A model generated the notes under the pieces. That model saw only the letters and a program-made list of their open reading frames with translations, ran no database searches and had not been told where the DNA came from. From the NCBI GenBank assembly GCA_050008495.1, contig JBEKMN010000015.1, positions 3,331 to 67,330 on the forward strand: 64,000 nucleotides of DNA, written 5' to 3'. Below are positions 1-6,747 of this stretch, piece after piece. This stretch comes from CAVROP01 sp050008495. GTDB lineage: Bacteria > Acidobacteriota > Terriglobia > UBA7540. Position 1 is the stretch's first letter. Each line of letters begins with the position of its first letter. Made by a program: the position numbers and the translations under genes.

Positions 1-9
1 TCGCCCCAT

Positions 10-792
10 CTACTTCCTCATTATCCTCTGAATAGACAGGGCGTGGCCGGTTTCGGGGTCGGCTTCGATCAGGACTGCATGAAGGCGCACGTCGCCTTTG
101 GCAACTTCAAACCGTGTGGGAAGCTGATTGAGGAACTTTTGAATTACGGGCTGCTTGTCGATGCCGATTACCGAATCATAGGGGCCCGTCATCCCTAGGT
201 CGGTAACATATGCGGCGCCGTTGGGAAGGATCGTCTCATCCGCCGTGGGGATGTGCGTGTGCGTGCCCAGCACAGCGGTCACACGCCCGTCCAGATACCA
301 ACCCATGGATATCTTTTCGGAGGTCGCTTCAGCATGGATATCTACGATGCGAACTTTGACTTGCGGGGGAATCCTCGCCAACTCGGCGTCCGCCGTCCTG
401 AACGGGCAATCGATGGGGTTCATAAAAATGCGCCCCTGAAGATTCAGGACGGCGTAGTCGAACCCGGATCGAGTTTTGCCCAGGTACACGCCGTGGCCCG
501 GGGCTCCCGGCGGATAGTTGGCAGGACGCAGCAGGCGGCCGTCTGCATGCTCGTTCAAATAGGTGTAGATCTCTTTCTTGTCCCAGATGTGATTTCCGGA
601 GGTCAGAACGGCAATCCCCACGTCGAGCAACTCTTCCACAAGGGGAGGCGTGATGCCGAAGCCGGCGGCGGCGTTTTCGCCGTTGGCTAGGACCAGGTCA
701 GGGTCGTATTCCCCAACCAGCGCAGGCAGCAACTCCTTCACAATGCGCCGGCCGGGATGGCCGAAGATATCCCCGATGAACAGGATTTTCAT
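10..792 (-). CDS. ymdB: YmdB-family metallophosphoesterase (TIGR00282)
   Basis: This 260-residue protein belongs to the YmdB/TIGR00282 calcineurin-like phosphoesterases, which in characterised members hydrolyse 2',3'-cyclic nucleotides or cAMP with a di-metal centre in the cytoplasm. The metal-ligand motifs are all visible: GD at 7-8, NGEN at 37-40, GNH at 66-68, the DIHAEATSEK stretch with His153, and GTHTH at 176-180. The ATG at 792 is chosen over an upstream in-frame ATG because it gives the canonical MKILFIGDIFG start; the longer form would run into zapA. It lies 2 nt downstream of zapA, as last gene of the visible operon. The family is clear; the physiological substrate is not known. Confidence 0.93.
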   Translation of the reverse strand: MKILFIGDIFGHPGRRIVKELLPALVGEYDPDLVLANGENAAAGFGITPPLVEELLDVGIAVLTSGNHIWDKKEIYTYLNEHADGRLLRPANYPPGAPGHGVYLGKTRSGFDYAVLNLQGRIFMNPIDCPFRTADAELARIPPQVKVRIVDIHAEATSEKISMGWYLDGRVTAVLGTHTHIPTADETILPNGAAYVTDLGMTGPYDSVIGIDKQPVIQKFLNQLPTRFEVAKGDVRLHAVLIEADPETGHALSIQRIMRK

Positions 793-794
793 GC

Positions 795-1100
795 TTACTC
801 GGAATCCGTTTCCTTCAGGTATCGATCGAGTAGCCGCGCGCACTCCTCGACTTTCTCATCTACGCGCCGGGTCTTCTCTTCATAGCGGGCTTTGATCTGG
901 TGGAACTCGTCGGCGATATTGAGTGCCGCCAGCACCGCGATGCGCATCGAATCCACCGTCCGGGTGCGGCCGGCGATGGCGCGCATTCTTCCATCCAGGA
1001 ATTCACCCAGCTTTTGGATATAAGCCTCGTCAAGCTGGCCCCGGATAAAGTATTCCTGGTCGAAAATAACCACCCGAATCCCGTCCGCGTCTTTGGCCAT
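795..1100 (-). CDS. zapA: Cell division protein ZapA
   Basis: This 101-residue protein has the ZapA layout. The N-terminal globular domain (about 1-60) has the typical VVIFDQEYFIRG and ALNIADEF segments, and a C-terminal coiled coil (about 62-98) follows. ZapA binds and cross-links FtsZ protofilaments at midcell. It follows a ZapB-like coiled-coil gene in the same orientation and precedes ymdB by 2 nt, the usual bacterial order after pheT. An RNase Y gene (rny), often found between zapA and ymdB, is absent here. Confidence 0.9.
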   Translation of the reverse strand: MAKDADGIRVVIFDQEYFIRGQLDEAYIQKLGEFLDGRMRAIAGRTRTVDSMRIAVLAALNIADEFHQIKARYEEKTRRVDEKVEECARLLDRYLKETDSE

Positions 1101-1171
1101 GTTGGCGACGAGCCTCCTTCGCTGGCATTGACTCCTGTCCAGTCGGGTGACAGATCCGCTCCTCCCTTGAC

Positions 1172-1199
1172 GTAGGGGCGGTTCGCGAACCGCCCCTAC
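1172..1199. repeat. Perfect 28-nt GTAGGGGC-type palindrome
   Basis: A perfect 28-nt inverted repeat starts with GTAGGGGCGG and ends with CCGCCCCTAC. It sits in the 117-nt gap between zapA and the upstream coiled-coil gene. An equally perfect palindrome with the same outer bases but a different centre lies inside a coding sequence at 18964-18991, so this is a dispersed element family. It could fold as a terminator-like hairpin, but there is no T-run. Confidence 0.85.
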
Positions 1200-1217
1200 T
1201 ACACGCGTGCTGAGCCC

Positions 1218-1484
1218 TTATCCCCCGGACTCGGCGCCCGCCAACGCATCGATGCGCTGGAGGAGCTTCTCGATGCGCACACGCACCTCTTCCCGTTCGC
1301 GCCGCAGTGTGACGAGTTCCCGTTCGTGAGCGTCAATCACCTTGGCCCGTTCCCTGGACTCCACCCTGAGCTTCTCAAGTTCCTGTTGCAAGGCAAGCTT
1401 ATCGTCCTGGGTTCGCTTGACAAGCTCAAAGGTCTTCACAATTCTTTCTTCGAGTTTTCGTAATGGATCGTCAGTTTCGCTCAA
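1218..1484 (-). CDS. Small coiled-coil protein, ZapB-like
   Basis: An 88-residue protein that is almost entirely a predicted coiled coil (about 7-80), rich in Glu, Arg, Lys and Leu with heptad spacing. It has no signal peptide or membrane segment. Its place directly upstream of zapA and downstream of pheT fits the small ZapB-like coiled coils that partner ZapA at the division ring. The assignment rests on context and composition, because coiled coils of this size cannot be placed reliably by sequence alone. Confidence 0.65.
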   Translation of the reverse strand: MSETDDPLRKLEERIVKTFELVKRTQDDKLALQQELEKLRVESRERAKVIDAHERELVTLRREREEVRVRIEKLLQRIDALAGAESGG

Positions 1485-1550
1485 GCGGTCCCCCCCATTC
1501 CAGAATTACAAAGGCCATGCCTTCGTGATCTTTCAGAATTCCGCTGGCCC

Positions 1551-3590
1551 TCAGCCCCGCAACGTGATGCCCAGCGGCTCAAGGGCCGCCATTACCCTTT
1601 GACTTGCCGCCGAAATCTCCTCGCTCGTCAGCGTGTGCGCCCGGCTTTGGAATGTCACTCGCAAAAGAAGGCTGTAGTGTCCGGCGGGTATCGAACCACC
1701 CCGGAAAAGGTCGACAGGGTGAAGGCGCTGGATCTCCTCCAAAGCCAGATCTCGCAGAGCAGCTTCGAGGCGCGCAAACGTCACCCGTTCGGGGATCACC
1801 AACGAGAAATCCCGCTCTACGGCTGGAAATTTCGAAAAGGGGCGAAAGACTCGGGAGTGCAAGGGGAATGCGACGAGGCGCTCAAAGTCCACTTCCGCAA
1901 GCCAAGCAGGCTGGCGCAACTTGTAATCGCGCTCGATTTCACGGCTGACCCGCCCGAAGATCACGAGGCTTTGGCCCTGTGACGAGAATCGGCCACTCTG
2001 GCTCGACTCGTAGTGGGCGCACTCCGCTGTTTCAAATTGCACTCCCGGAATCTCAAACAATCCCAGCAGTACTTCCAGATCGCCTTTAAGGTCGAAGAAG
2101 TCGAGCGGCCTTTCGCTGTCGTGGATGGAGGGCGGACGCCGGGGCCCGGTGAGACCGAGGCTCAGAACACGGCACTCCGCGGGTGCTCCGCTCGACGACA
2201 ACGCATAGGTTTTCCCCAGCTCGAACAAACGTACGTCGTTTTGGTCCCGATCAAGATTCCAACGCAAAGCGTGAACCATGCTCGGAGCCGCCGACGAGCG
2301 CAAAGCAGAAGCATCCTGGCTCAGAGGATTAGCCAGAATCACCGGAGTCTGGTCAGAGAAGCGGGAATTCTCCTCCGGGTCCACCAGTGAAGACTGGATC
2401 GCCTCATAGTACCCTAGGCTGCAAAGCAGATTCGAAACCGCCATTTCCTTTTCGCGCAGCAAATCGCGCTCCGGACGCGGGGGCGCGGGCCTCAGCCGGG
2501 CCGGCAAGCGGTCGTAGCCAAATTGCCGCGCTACTTCCTCGACCAAGTCGATCTCCTTGTTGACGTCGAGGCGAAAAGAAGGCGGAGTCACCCGCCAGCC
2601 TTCGGTGCCTCGCCGCTCGGTCATGAACCCCAGCGAGCGCAACGTTCGCTCCACGTCTTCCCAAGGGATGTCCGCTCCCAACACGCGCCGGATCTCGCTG
2701 CGCCGCAGCACGAGGTCCTCTCGCCGCCTCGGAACCGGGTAAACGTCCACCAGGCCGCGGAGGATTTCACCTCCCGCCACTTCAGCAATCAACTCGGCAG
2801 CGCGGCCGATGGCCAGAGGGGCCATATCAATGTCCGCGCCGCGCTCGAAGCGGTGCGAAGCTTCGGTGTGCATGCCGTGAGCCTTGGCGGTGCGCCGGAT
2901 CGAGAGTGGGTCAAACCAGGCGCACTCCAGCAGCACGGAGCGCGTGGTGGAAAAAATCTGCGAATCTTCCCCGCCCATCACTCCGGCCAGCGCCACCGCG
3001 CGCTGCGCATCCGCAATGACCAGGTTGTCGGAGGTAAGAACGCGATTCGTACCGTCCAGGGTCCGCAACTGTTCACCCGGTAGCGCCCGGCGCACGATGA
3101 TCTTTCGCTCTCGGAGCCGCTGCAAGTCAAAGGCATGCAGAGGATGCCCCAGTTCCATCAGCACGTAATTGGTGACGTCCGCCACGTTGTTGATCGGCCG
3201 CTGGCCCACCGCCTCCAGACGCTTGACCAGCCAGCCCGGGGAGGGCTTCACTCGCACATTCTGAATCACCCGCCCGCAATATCGCGCGCAAAGGTCGGGA
3301 TCGAGAATCTGAATGGAGATCTCCTCTGAACTTCGCACCCCCGATTCTTTTGCGAAGATCTCCAACCGCTTCAGATTCTTTCGGTAAACAGTGGCCACTT
3401 CGCGCGCCACTCCGTAATGGCTGAGGCAGTCCGGCCGGTTGGTCGTGACCTCCACGTCCAACACCCAGTCGCCGCCGGTCTGCGCCAGCGACTCGACGTT
3501 CAGACCGACCATTGTCAGGTCGGCTTTGAGCTGACCGGGCTCAGCGGTAAAATCCACGAATTCTTTAAGCCAGTTGAGTGAGACTTTCAT
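1551..3590 (-). CDS. pheT: Phenylalanine-tRNA ligase beta subunit, short form
   Basis: The beta subunit of the alpha2-beta2 PheRS charges tRNA-Phe. The 679 residues begin MKVSLNWLKEFVDF, typical of PheT, and pass straight into the DVEVTTNRPDCLSHYGVARE segment. The roughly 110-residue EMAP/tRNA-binding OB domain that most bacterial PheT proteins carry between these two segments is missing, which accounts for the length (about 680 rather than about 800). The B3/B4 editing region, B5, the catalytic-like core and a C-terminal FDX-ACB domain (FSKFPAVERDFSLV) can be followed in order. It is 169 nt downstream of pheS, with an inverted heptamer repeat in the gap. There is no sign of frameshift, so the short form looks genuine. 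Confidence 0.95.
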   Translation of the reverse strand: MKVSLNWLKEFVDFTAEPGQLKADLTMVGLNVESLAQTGGDWVLDVEVTTNRPDCLSHYGVAREVATVYRKNLKRLEIFAKESGVRSSEEISIQILDPDLCARYCGRVIQNVRVKPSPGWLVKRLEAVGQRPINNVADVTNYVLMELGHPLHAFDLQRLRERKIIVRRALPGEQLRTLDGTNRVLTSDNLVIADAQRAVALAGVMGGEDSQIFSTTRSVLLECAWFDPLSIRRTAKAHGMHTEASHRFERGADIDMAPLAIGRAAELIAEVAGGEILRGLVDVYPVPRRREDLVLRRSEIRRVLGADIPWEDVERTLRSLGFMTERRGTEGWRVTPPSFRLDVNKEIDLVEEVARQFGYDRLPARLRPAPPRPERDLLREKEMAVSNLLCSLGYYEAIQSSLVDPEENSRFSDQTPVILANPLSQDASALRSSAAPSMVHALRWNLDRDQNDVRLFELGKTYALSSSGAPAECRVLSLGLTGPRRPPSIHDSERPLDFFDLKGDLEVLLGLFEIPGVQFETAECAHYESSQSGRFSSQGQSLVIFGRVSREIERDYKLRQPAWLAEVDFERLVAFPLHSRVFRPFSKFPAVERDFSLVIPERVTFARLEAALRDLALEEIQRLHPVDLFRGGSIPAGHYSLLLRVTFQSRAHTLTSEEISAASQRVMAALEPLGITLRG

Positions 3591-3594
3591 ATAA

Positions 3595-3754
3595 AGTTAA
3601 CAGTCGACAGTTGACAGTCGACAGTCCGAAAAGGCCGCTAATGCCGAACGCAACGAAGTTATCGTGCGGTTCAATCACGTCAACAGCCAAGTAGTCCGCC
3701 CTTGCCAGCAGGTTCTTAGTGTTAACTGTTAACTGTTGACTGTCGACTGTCAAC
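3595..3754. repeat. Inverted heptamer repeat between pheS and pheT
   Basis: The left arm (3595-3628) is a degenerate tandem repeat of the heptamer AGTYGAC. The right arm (3719-3754) is its reverse complement (units like TGTTAAC and TGTCGAC). About 90 nt separate the arms, so a long stem with a large loop is possible in the pheS-pheT transcript. It belongs to the period-7 class found at many other loci in the window with other unit sequences. Confidence 0.85.
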
Positions 3755-3759
3755 TCTCT

Positions 3760-4908
3760 TCAAAACTGCCCCAGGAAGCGCACGTCTCCCTGGAAAAAAA
3801 GCTGAATGTCGTTGATGTCGTACTTCACCATGGCAAAACGATCCACACCGAGTCCGAAGGCCCAGCCGGAATACTTCTCCGGATCAATGCCGCCGTTGCG
3901 CAGCACCTGTGGGTGAACCATGCCGCACCCCATCAATTCGATCCATCCGCTCTCTTTGCACACCCGGCAACCTCTCCCGTCGCAAACGAAGCAACTAACC
4001 GCCACTTCGCCGCTCGGTTCTGTGAACGGGAAAAAGCTCGGCTGGAAGCGCGTGCGAACCTTCTCGCCGAAAAGCCTCTTAGCGAAGAAATCGAGTGTGC
4101 CCTTCAGGTCCGCGAAAGTAATATCCTCGTCAATGGCCAGCCCTTCGATCTGGTGAAACATGGGCGAGTGTGTTGAATCCGGGTTATCGTGGCGATAGCA
4201 CTTGCCGGGGATGATGATGTAGAGCGGCGCGCCGTATTTCTCCATGGAGCGGATCTGTACGGGAGAGGTGTGGGTCCGCAACACCGTCTTCGCATCAATG
4301 TAGAGCGTGTCCCAGTCGTCCCGCGACGGATGACTCTCCGGAATATTGAGGGCGTCGAAATTATAATAGGTGCTCTCAATCTCGGGGCCGCTCTCAATCC
4401 TGAAACCCAGGTGTAGAAAGATGTCCTCGATTTCGCGCTGCATGCGCATCACGGGGTGAACTGACCCAAGCGGCCGGTGAATTCCGGGAAGCGTAAGGTC
4501 ACTCGGCACAGCCGGACCGGCTTCCGGAGGAAGAGGCAGTCCCATCTGTAAGCTGCGAGCTGGTTGCAGGGGCGTCGCCTCAATCAGCGGTTCGAATTCC
4601 AGGTTGCCCGTGAACCGGCGCAACTCGTTAAACTGCCGCCCTACCGCGGGCTTCAATTCTTTCGCCGCCGGCTTTAACCAGTTCTCATCCACCTGCGAGA
4701 GAATCCCGCCTTTACGCGCCAGCCACCGGTCGCGGAGGGCTTTGCAGAGCTTCTCGCGCTGAGCCTGGCTGGAGGCGCCGCGGGAAACCAATTCGGCACG
4801 TTCCTTTTCGGCGGCCTTCTGCAATTCAGCGAAGAGGAACTCCACTCCTTGCGCGTCCGGAGCGCCCAGTTGTTGAAGTGTCTTCTTGACCTTGTCAAAA
4901 ATAGTCAT
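3760..4908 (-). CDS. pheS: Phenylalanine-tRNA ligase alpha subunit
   Basis: The catalytic alpha subunit of PheRS has 382 residues, a usual length (about 330-380). An N-terminal coiled-coil tRNA-binding region covers about 1-100. The class II synthetase core follows, with the motif-2 region FHQIEGLAIDEDITFADLKG and the cysteine-rich CxxCxxxGCxxC segment preceding GWIELMGCGMVHP. The ATG at 4908 gives MTIFDKVKK; an open frame continues further upstream but runs into rplT in another frame and is not coding. It lies 71 nt after rplT, with two GC-rich hairpins in between, and is followed by pheT. Confidence 0.96.
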   Translation of the reverse strand: MTIFDKVKKTLQQLGAPDAQGVEFLFAELQKAAEKERAELVSRGASSQAQREKLCKALRDRWLARKGGILSQVDENWLKPAAKELKPAVGRQFNELRRFTGNLEFEPLIEATPLQPARSLQMGLPLPPEAGPAVPSDLTLPGIHRPLGSVHPVMRMQREIEDIFLHLGFRIESGPEIESTYYNFDALNIPESHPSRDDWDTLYIDAKTVLRTHTSPVQIRSMEKYGAPLYIIIPGKCYRHDNPDSTHSPMFHQIEGLAIDEDITFADLKGTLDFFAKRLFGEKVRTRFQPSFFPFTEPSGEVAVSCFVCDGRGCRVCKESGWIELMGCGMVHPQVLRNGGIDPEKYSGWAFGLGVDRFAMVKYDINDIQLFFQGDVRFLGQF

Positions 4909-4918
4909 AGGATTCGAC

Positions 4919-4961
4919 GGGCAACCCTCGAGGTTGCCCAGGGCGGCCGCAAGGGCCGCCC
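4919..4961 (-). promoter_or_regulatory. Two tandem GC-rich hairpins between rplT and pheS
   Basis: Two 8-bp perfect stems lie side by side: GGGCAACC/GGTTGCCC (4919-4939) and GGGCGGCC/GGCCGCCC (4941-4961), each with a 5-nt loop. They are just upstream of pheS in the direction of transcription, so attenuation or RNA processing between the ribosomal-protein genes and pheST is possible. No T-run follows and no leader peptide rich in Phe was seen, so function is inferred only. Confidence 0.45.
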
Positions 4962-4979
4962 CGAGGGATGACTGCTTGC

Positions 4980-5363
4980 TTATGCCCGGGCGGTTGCGGG
5001 CTGACCGGCTGCGGCAGCCTGTTTCACTCGACCCGCCAACTCGCCAAAACCAGCCTGATCGTTCACGGCCAGCTCGGCCAGCATCTTGCGATCGAGTTCG
5101 ATGCCGAGCGCTTTCAACCCATGGATGAATTGGCTGTAAGTAAGCTCGTGAGAGCGCGCCGCAGCTCCGATGCGGATAATCCAAAGCCTGCGGAAATCGC
5201 GCTTCCGCTGACGCCGCCCGCGATAGGCGTAGCGGCCTGCCTTATCGGCAGCTTCCTTCATGAATTTGTAGAGCTTACTCTTGTTGAGAAAATAGCCCTT
5301 GGTGAGCTTGGCGAGTTTCTTCCGATTGGCACGGCGAACCGTGCCGCGTTTGACGCGAGGCAT
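4980..5363 (-). CDS. rplT: 50S ribosomal protein L20
   Basis: At 127 residues this is the family length, beginning MPRVKRGTVRRANRKK. The lysine- and arginine-rich N-terminal half (YRGRRQRKRDFRRLWI) is typical of L20, which binds 23S rRNA early in 50S assembly. The ATG at 5363 is the conserved start; a longer in-frame upstream opening is not supported. It is the partner of rpmI and infC in the classical infC-rpmI-rplT order. L20 represses its own operon in several bacteria, but no specific L20 site was identified here. Confidence 0.98.
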   Translation of the reverse strand: MPRVKRGTVRRANRKKLAKLTKGYFLNKSKLYKFMKEAADKAGRYAYRGRRQRKRDFRRLWIIRIGAAARSHELTYSQFIHGLKALGIELDRKMLAELAVNDQAGFGELAGRVKQAAAAGQPATARA

Positions 5364-5449
5364 GGGTTTGCTCCTTTCGATTGAGTTCAGGGCGGCAGAT
5401 CCCGCATGACGGGATGAAGGCACCCAGCCGCTGGCCTTCCCGCTCCTGA

Positions 5450-5605
5450 GGGAACAGGGATTAGGGAAAAGGGATTAGAGAACAGGGAACAGCCCGGCAG
5501 TTCACTGTCCCCAGCGATTTGTCTTCCGCTCCCGGTTCCCTGTCACCTGATCCTAGTCGCCTGTTCCCTGTCATCTGTTCCCTATTCCCTATTCCCTATT
5601 CCCTA
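5450..5605. repeat. Inverted heptamer repeat between rpmI and rplT
   Basis: The left arm (5450-5492) repeats GGGAACA/GGGATTA-type heptamers. The right arm (about 5531-5605) repeats the complementary TTCCCTA/TTCCCTG heptamers, ending exactly on the rpmI stop codon at 5603-5605. It expands the rpmI-rplT gap, normally a few tens of bases, to about 240 nt. Confidence 0.85.
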
Positions 5606-5821
5606 CGCATAAGGCAACATGGCCCGAATGGCGGGAGCATTGGCAGGAGAAACGACCGCGGATTGACCCAGTCTCCTCTTGCGCGCGCTAGCCTTCGAAG
5701 TCAGGATGTGGCGTGCAAAGGCGTGCCGGCGCTCCACCTTGCCGGTGGCCGTGATCTTGAAGCGCTTCTTAGCGCCCCGGTGGGTCTTCAACTTCAGCTT
5801 GATCTTCTTGGGCTTTGGCAA
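5603..5821 (-). CDS. rpmI: 50S ribosomal protein L35
   Basis: This 72-residue protein begins MPKPKKIKLKLKTHRGAKKRF, with the conserved KTHRGAKKRF and GKVERRHAFARHIL-like segments of L35. It is slightly longer than the usual 64-66 residues because of a short C-terminal extension that ends in the heptamer-repeat arm. It lies between infC and rplT, as in most bacteria. Confidence 0.97.
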   Translation of the reverse strand: MPKPKKIKLKLKTHRGAKKRFKITATGKVERRHAFARHILTSKASARKRRLGQSAVVSPANAPAIRAMLPYA

Positions 5822-5857
5822 CTCTCCTCCAGTCCGGTTCCTTGCGTAGTGTCCTAG

Positions 5858-5917
5858 TTTGTGTGTAGCGCCGGCCTTCAGATCGGCAGGTGCCCCGCCA
5901 GGTCGGGGCGCTACGCG
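5858..5917. repeat. Dispersed GTAGCGCC-type repeat between infC and rpmI
   Basis: A roughly 60-nt GC-rich element begins near GTAGCGCCGGCC and ends GGCGCTAC, giving inverted ends. It fills most of the 121-nt gap between infC and rpmI. A related element with the same ends is at 49198-49271. Confidence 0.6.
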
Positions 5918-5942
5918 TCCGCGGTTCCGTCAGCAAAAGCCC

Positions 5943-6620
5943 CTATCGCGCAGGCTCGTCCCCTGCCGAAGGAGCGGGAGCAGGCTGTGCAGGCGCAGCG
6001 GCTACCGGCACCGCAGCCCGCTTGGGCTGAGGGCTCCGAATCGGGGCCGGGGATGTCGTCCCCGCCGGCCGTGCTGGCTGGGTCGGCGAGCCTTTGCCCG
6101 GCGCTTTCTTGGCGGAGATAATCGTGGAGAGGTTCGGCCCCTCGATCTTCGGCCGCGTCTCCACCATCCCCACCTCACTCACCTCTTCAGCCAACTTCTC
6201 CATCATTTTGAATCCCAGGTCGCGATGAGCCATTTCGCGGCCGCGGAACATGATCGTGACTTTAACCTTCGCTCCCTCTTTCAAAAACTCGATCACCTTG
6301 TTCCGCTTGGTTTCAAAATCATGCGCGGACGTCCGGGGCCGCATCTTCACTTCCTTAAGCTCAATCGACTTCTGATGCTTGCGAGCCTCGTGCTGCCGCT
6401 TGCTGAGCTGGTAAAGGTACTTACCGTAATTGATAATGCGGCATACAGGCGGGTTTGCCGTGGGGGCAACTTCCACGAGATCGAGACCTTGGCCTCGCGC
6501 GATTCTCAGAGCCTCAAAGGGCGGCATGATTCCCAGTTGTCCGCCCTCTTCATTGATCACCCGGATTTCCCGGGCTCGAATTCTCTCATTGACTCGAACA
6601 AATCGGTCGGCGATAGGCAT
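5943..6620 (-). CDS. infC: Translation initiation factor IF-3 with Pro/Ala-rich tail
   Basis: IF-3 binds the 30S subunit and polices start-codon and initiator tRNA selection. The 225 residues contain the N-terminal domain (about 5-78, with VNERIRAREIRVI and GLDLVEVAP), the linker helix and the C-terminal domain (about 86-170, with KVKVTIMFRGREMAH and EGPNLSTIISA). Residues 173-225 form an extra Pro/Ala-rich tail absent from E. coli IF-3. The start is an ordinary ATG at 6620 with GGGAGGAA immediately upstream, not the rare AUU/AUC start of enterobacterial infC, so that form of start-codon autoregulation is unlikely. Confidence 0.95.
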   Translation of the reverse strand: MPIADRFVRVNERIRAREIRVINEEGGQLGIMPPFEALRIARGQGLDLVEVAPTANPPVCRIINYGKYLYQLSKRQHEARKHQKSIELKEVKMRPRTSAHDFETKRNKVIEFLKEGAKVKVTIMFRGREMAHRDLGFKMMEKLAEEVSEVGMVETRPKIEGPNLSTIISAKKAPGKGSPTQPARPAGTTSPAPIRSPQPKRAAVPVAAAPAQPAPAPSAGDEPAR

Positions 6621-6643
6621 TTCCTCCCGGCCCTGTTGGCCCA

Positions 6644-6722
6644 GTAGGAGCGCATGGCCGTGCGTCCCTACTCCCGAAAACTTCTGCGTTGGTCGCGGCG
6701 GGGCGCATGGCCATGCGTCCCG
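6644..6722. repeat. Two imperfect palindromes in the infC leader
   Basis: Two related inverted repeats, 6644-6671 (GTAGGAGCGCATGG...CGTCCCTAC) and 6697-6722 (GGGGCGCATGGCCATGCGTCCC), occupy most of the 127-nt gap between thrS and infC. They resemble the GTAGGGGC palindrome family. Their position in the infC leader allows, but does not show, a role in expression. Confidence 0.6.
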
Positions 6723-6747
6723 AAATATTCTGAGGCGAGCACACAGC

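Noticed and set aside
1101..1217. 6S RNA next to zapA, as in some Proteobacteria
   Set aside because: The gap is only 117 nt and is mostly a short palindrome; there is no 6S-like bubble structure.
3595..3754. T-box or other Phe-specific leader between pheS and pheT
   Set aside because: The structure is a simple inverted heptamer array with no T-box consensus, and the location inside the operon does not fit a leader.
4909..5184. N-terminal extension of pheS to 474 residues
   Set aside because: The extension overlaps rplT, has composition unlike PheS, and the canonical MTIFDKV start at 4908 gives the family length.
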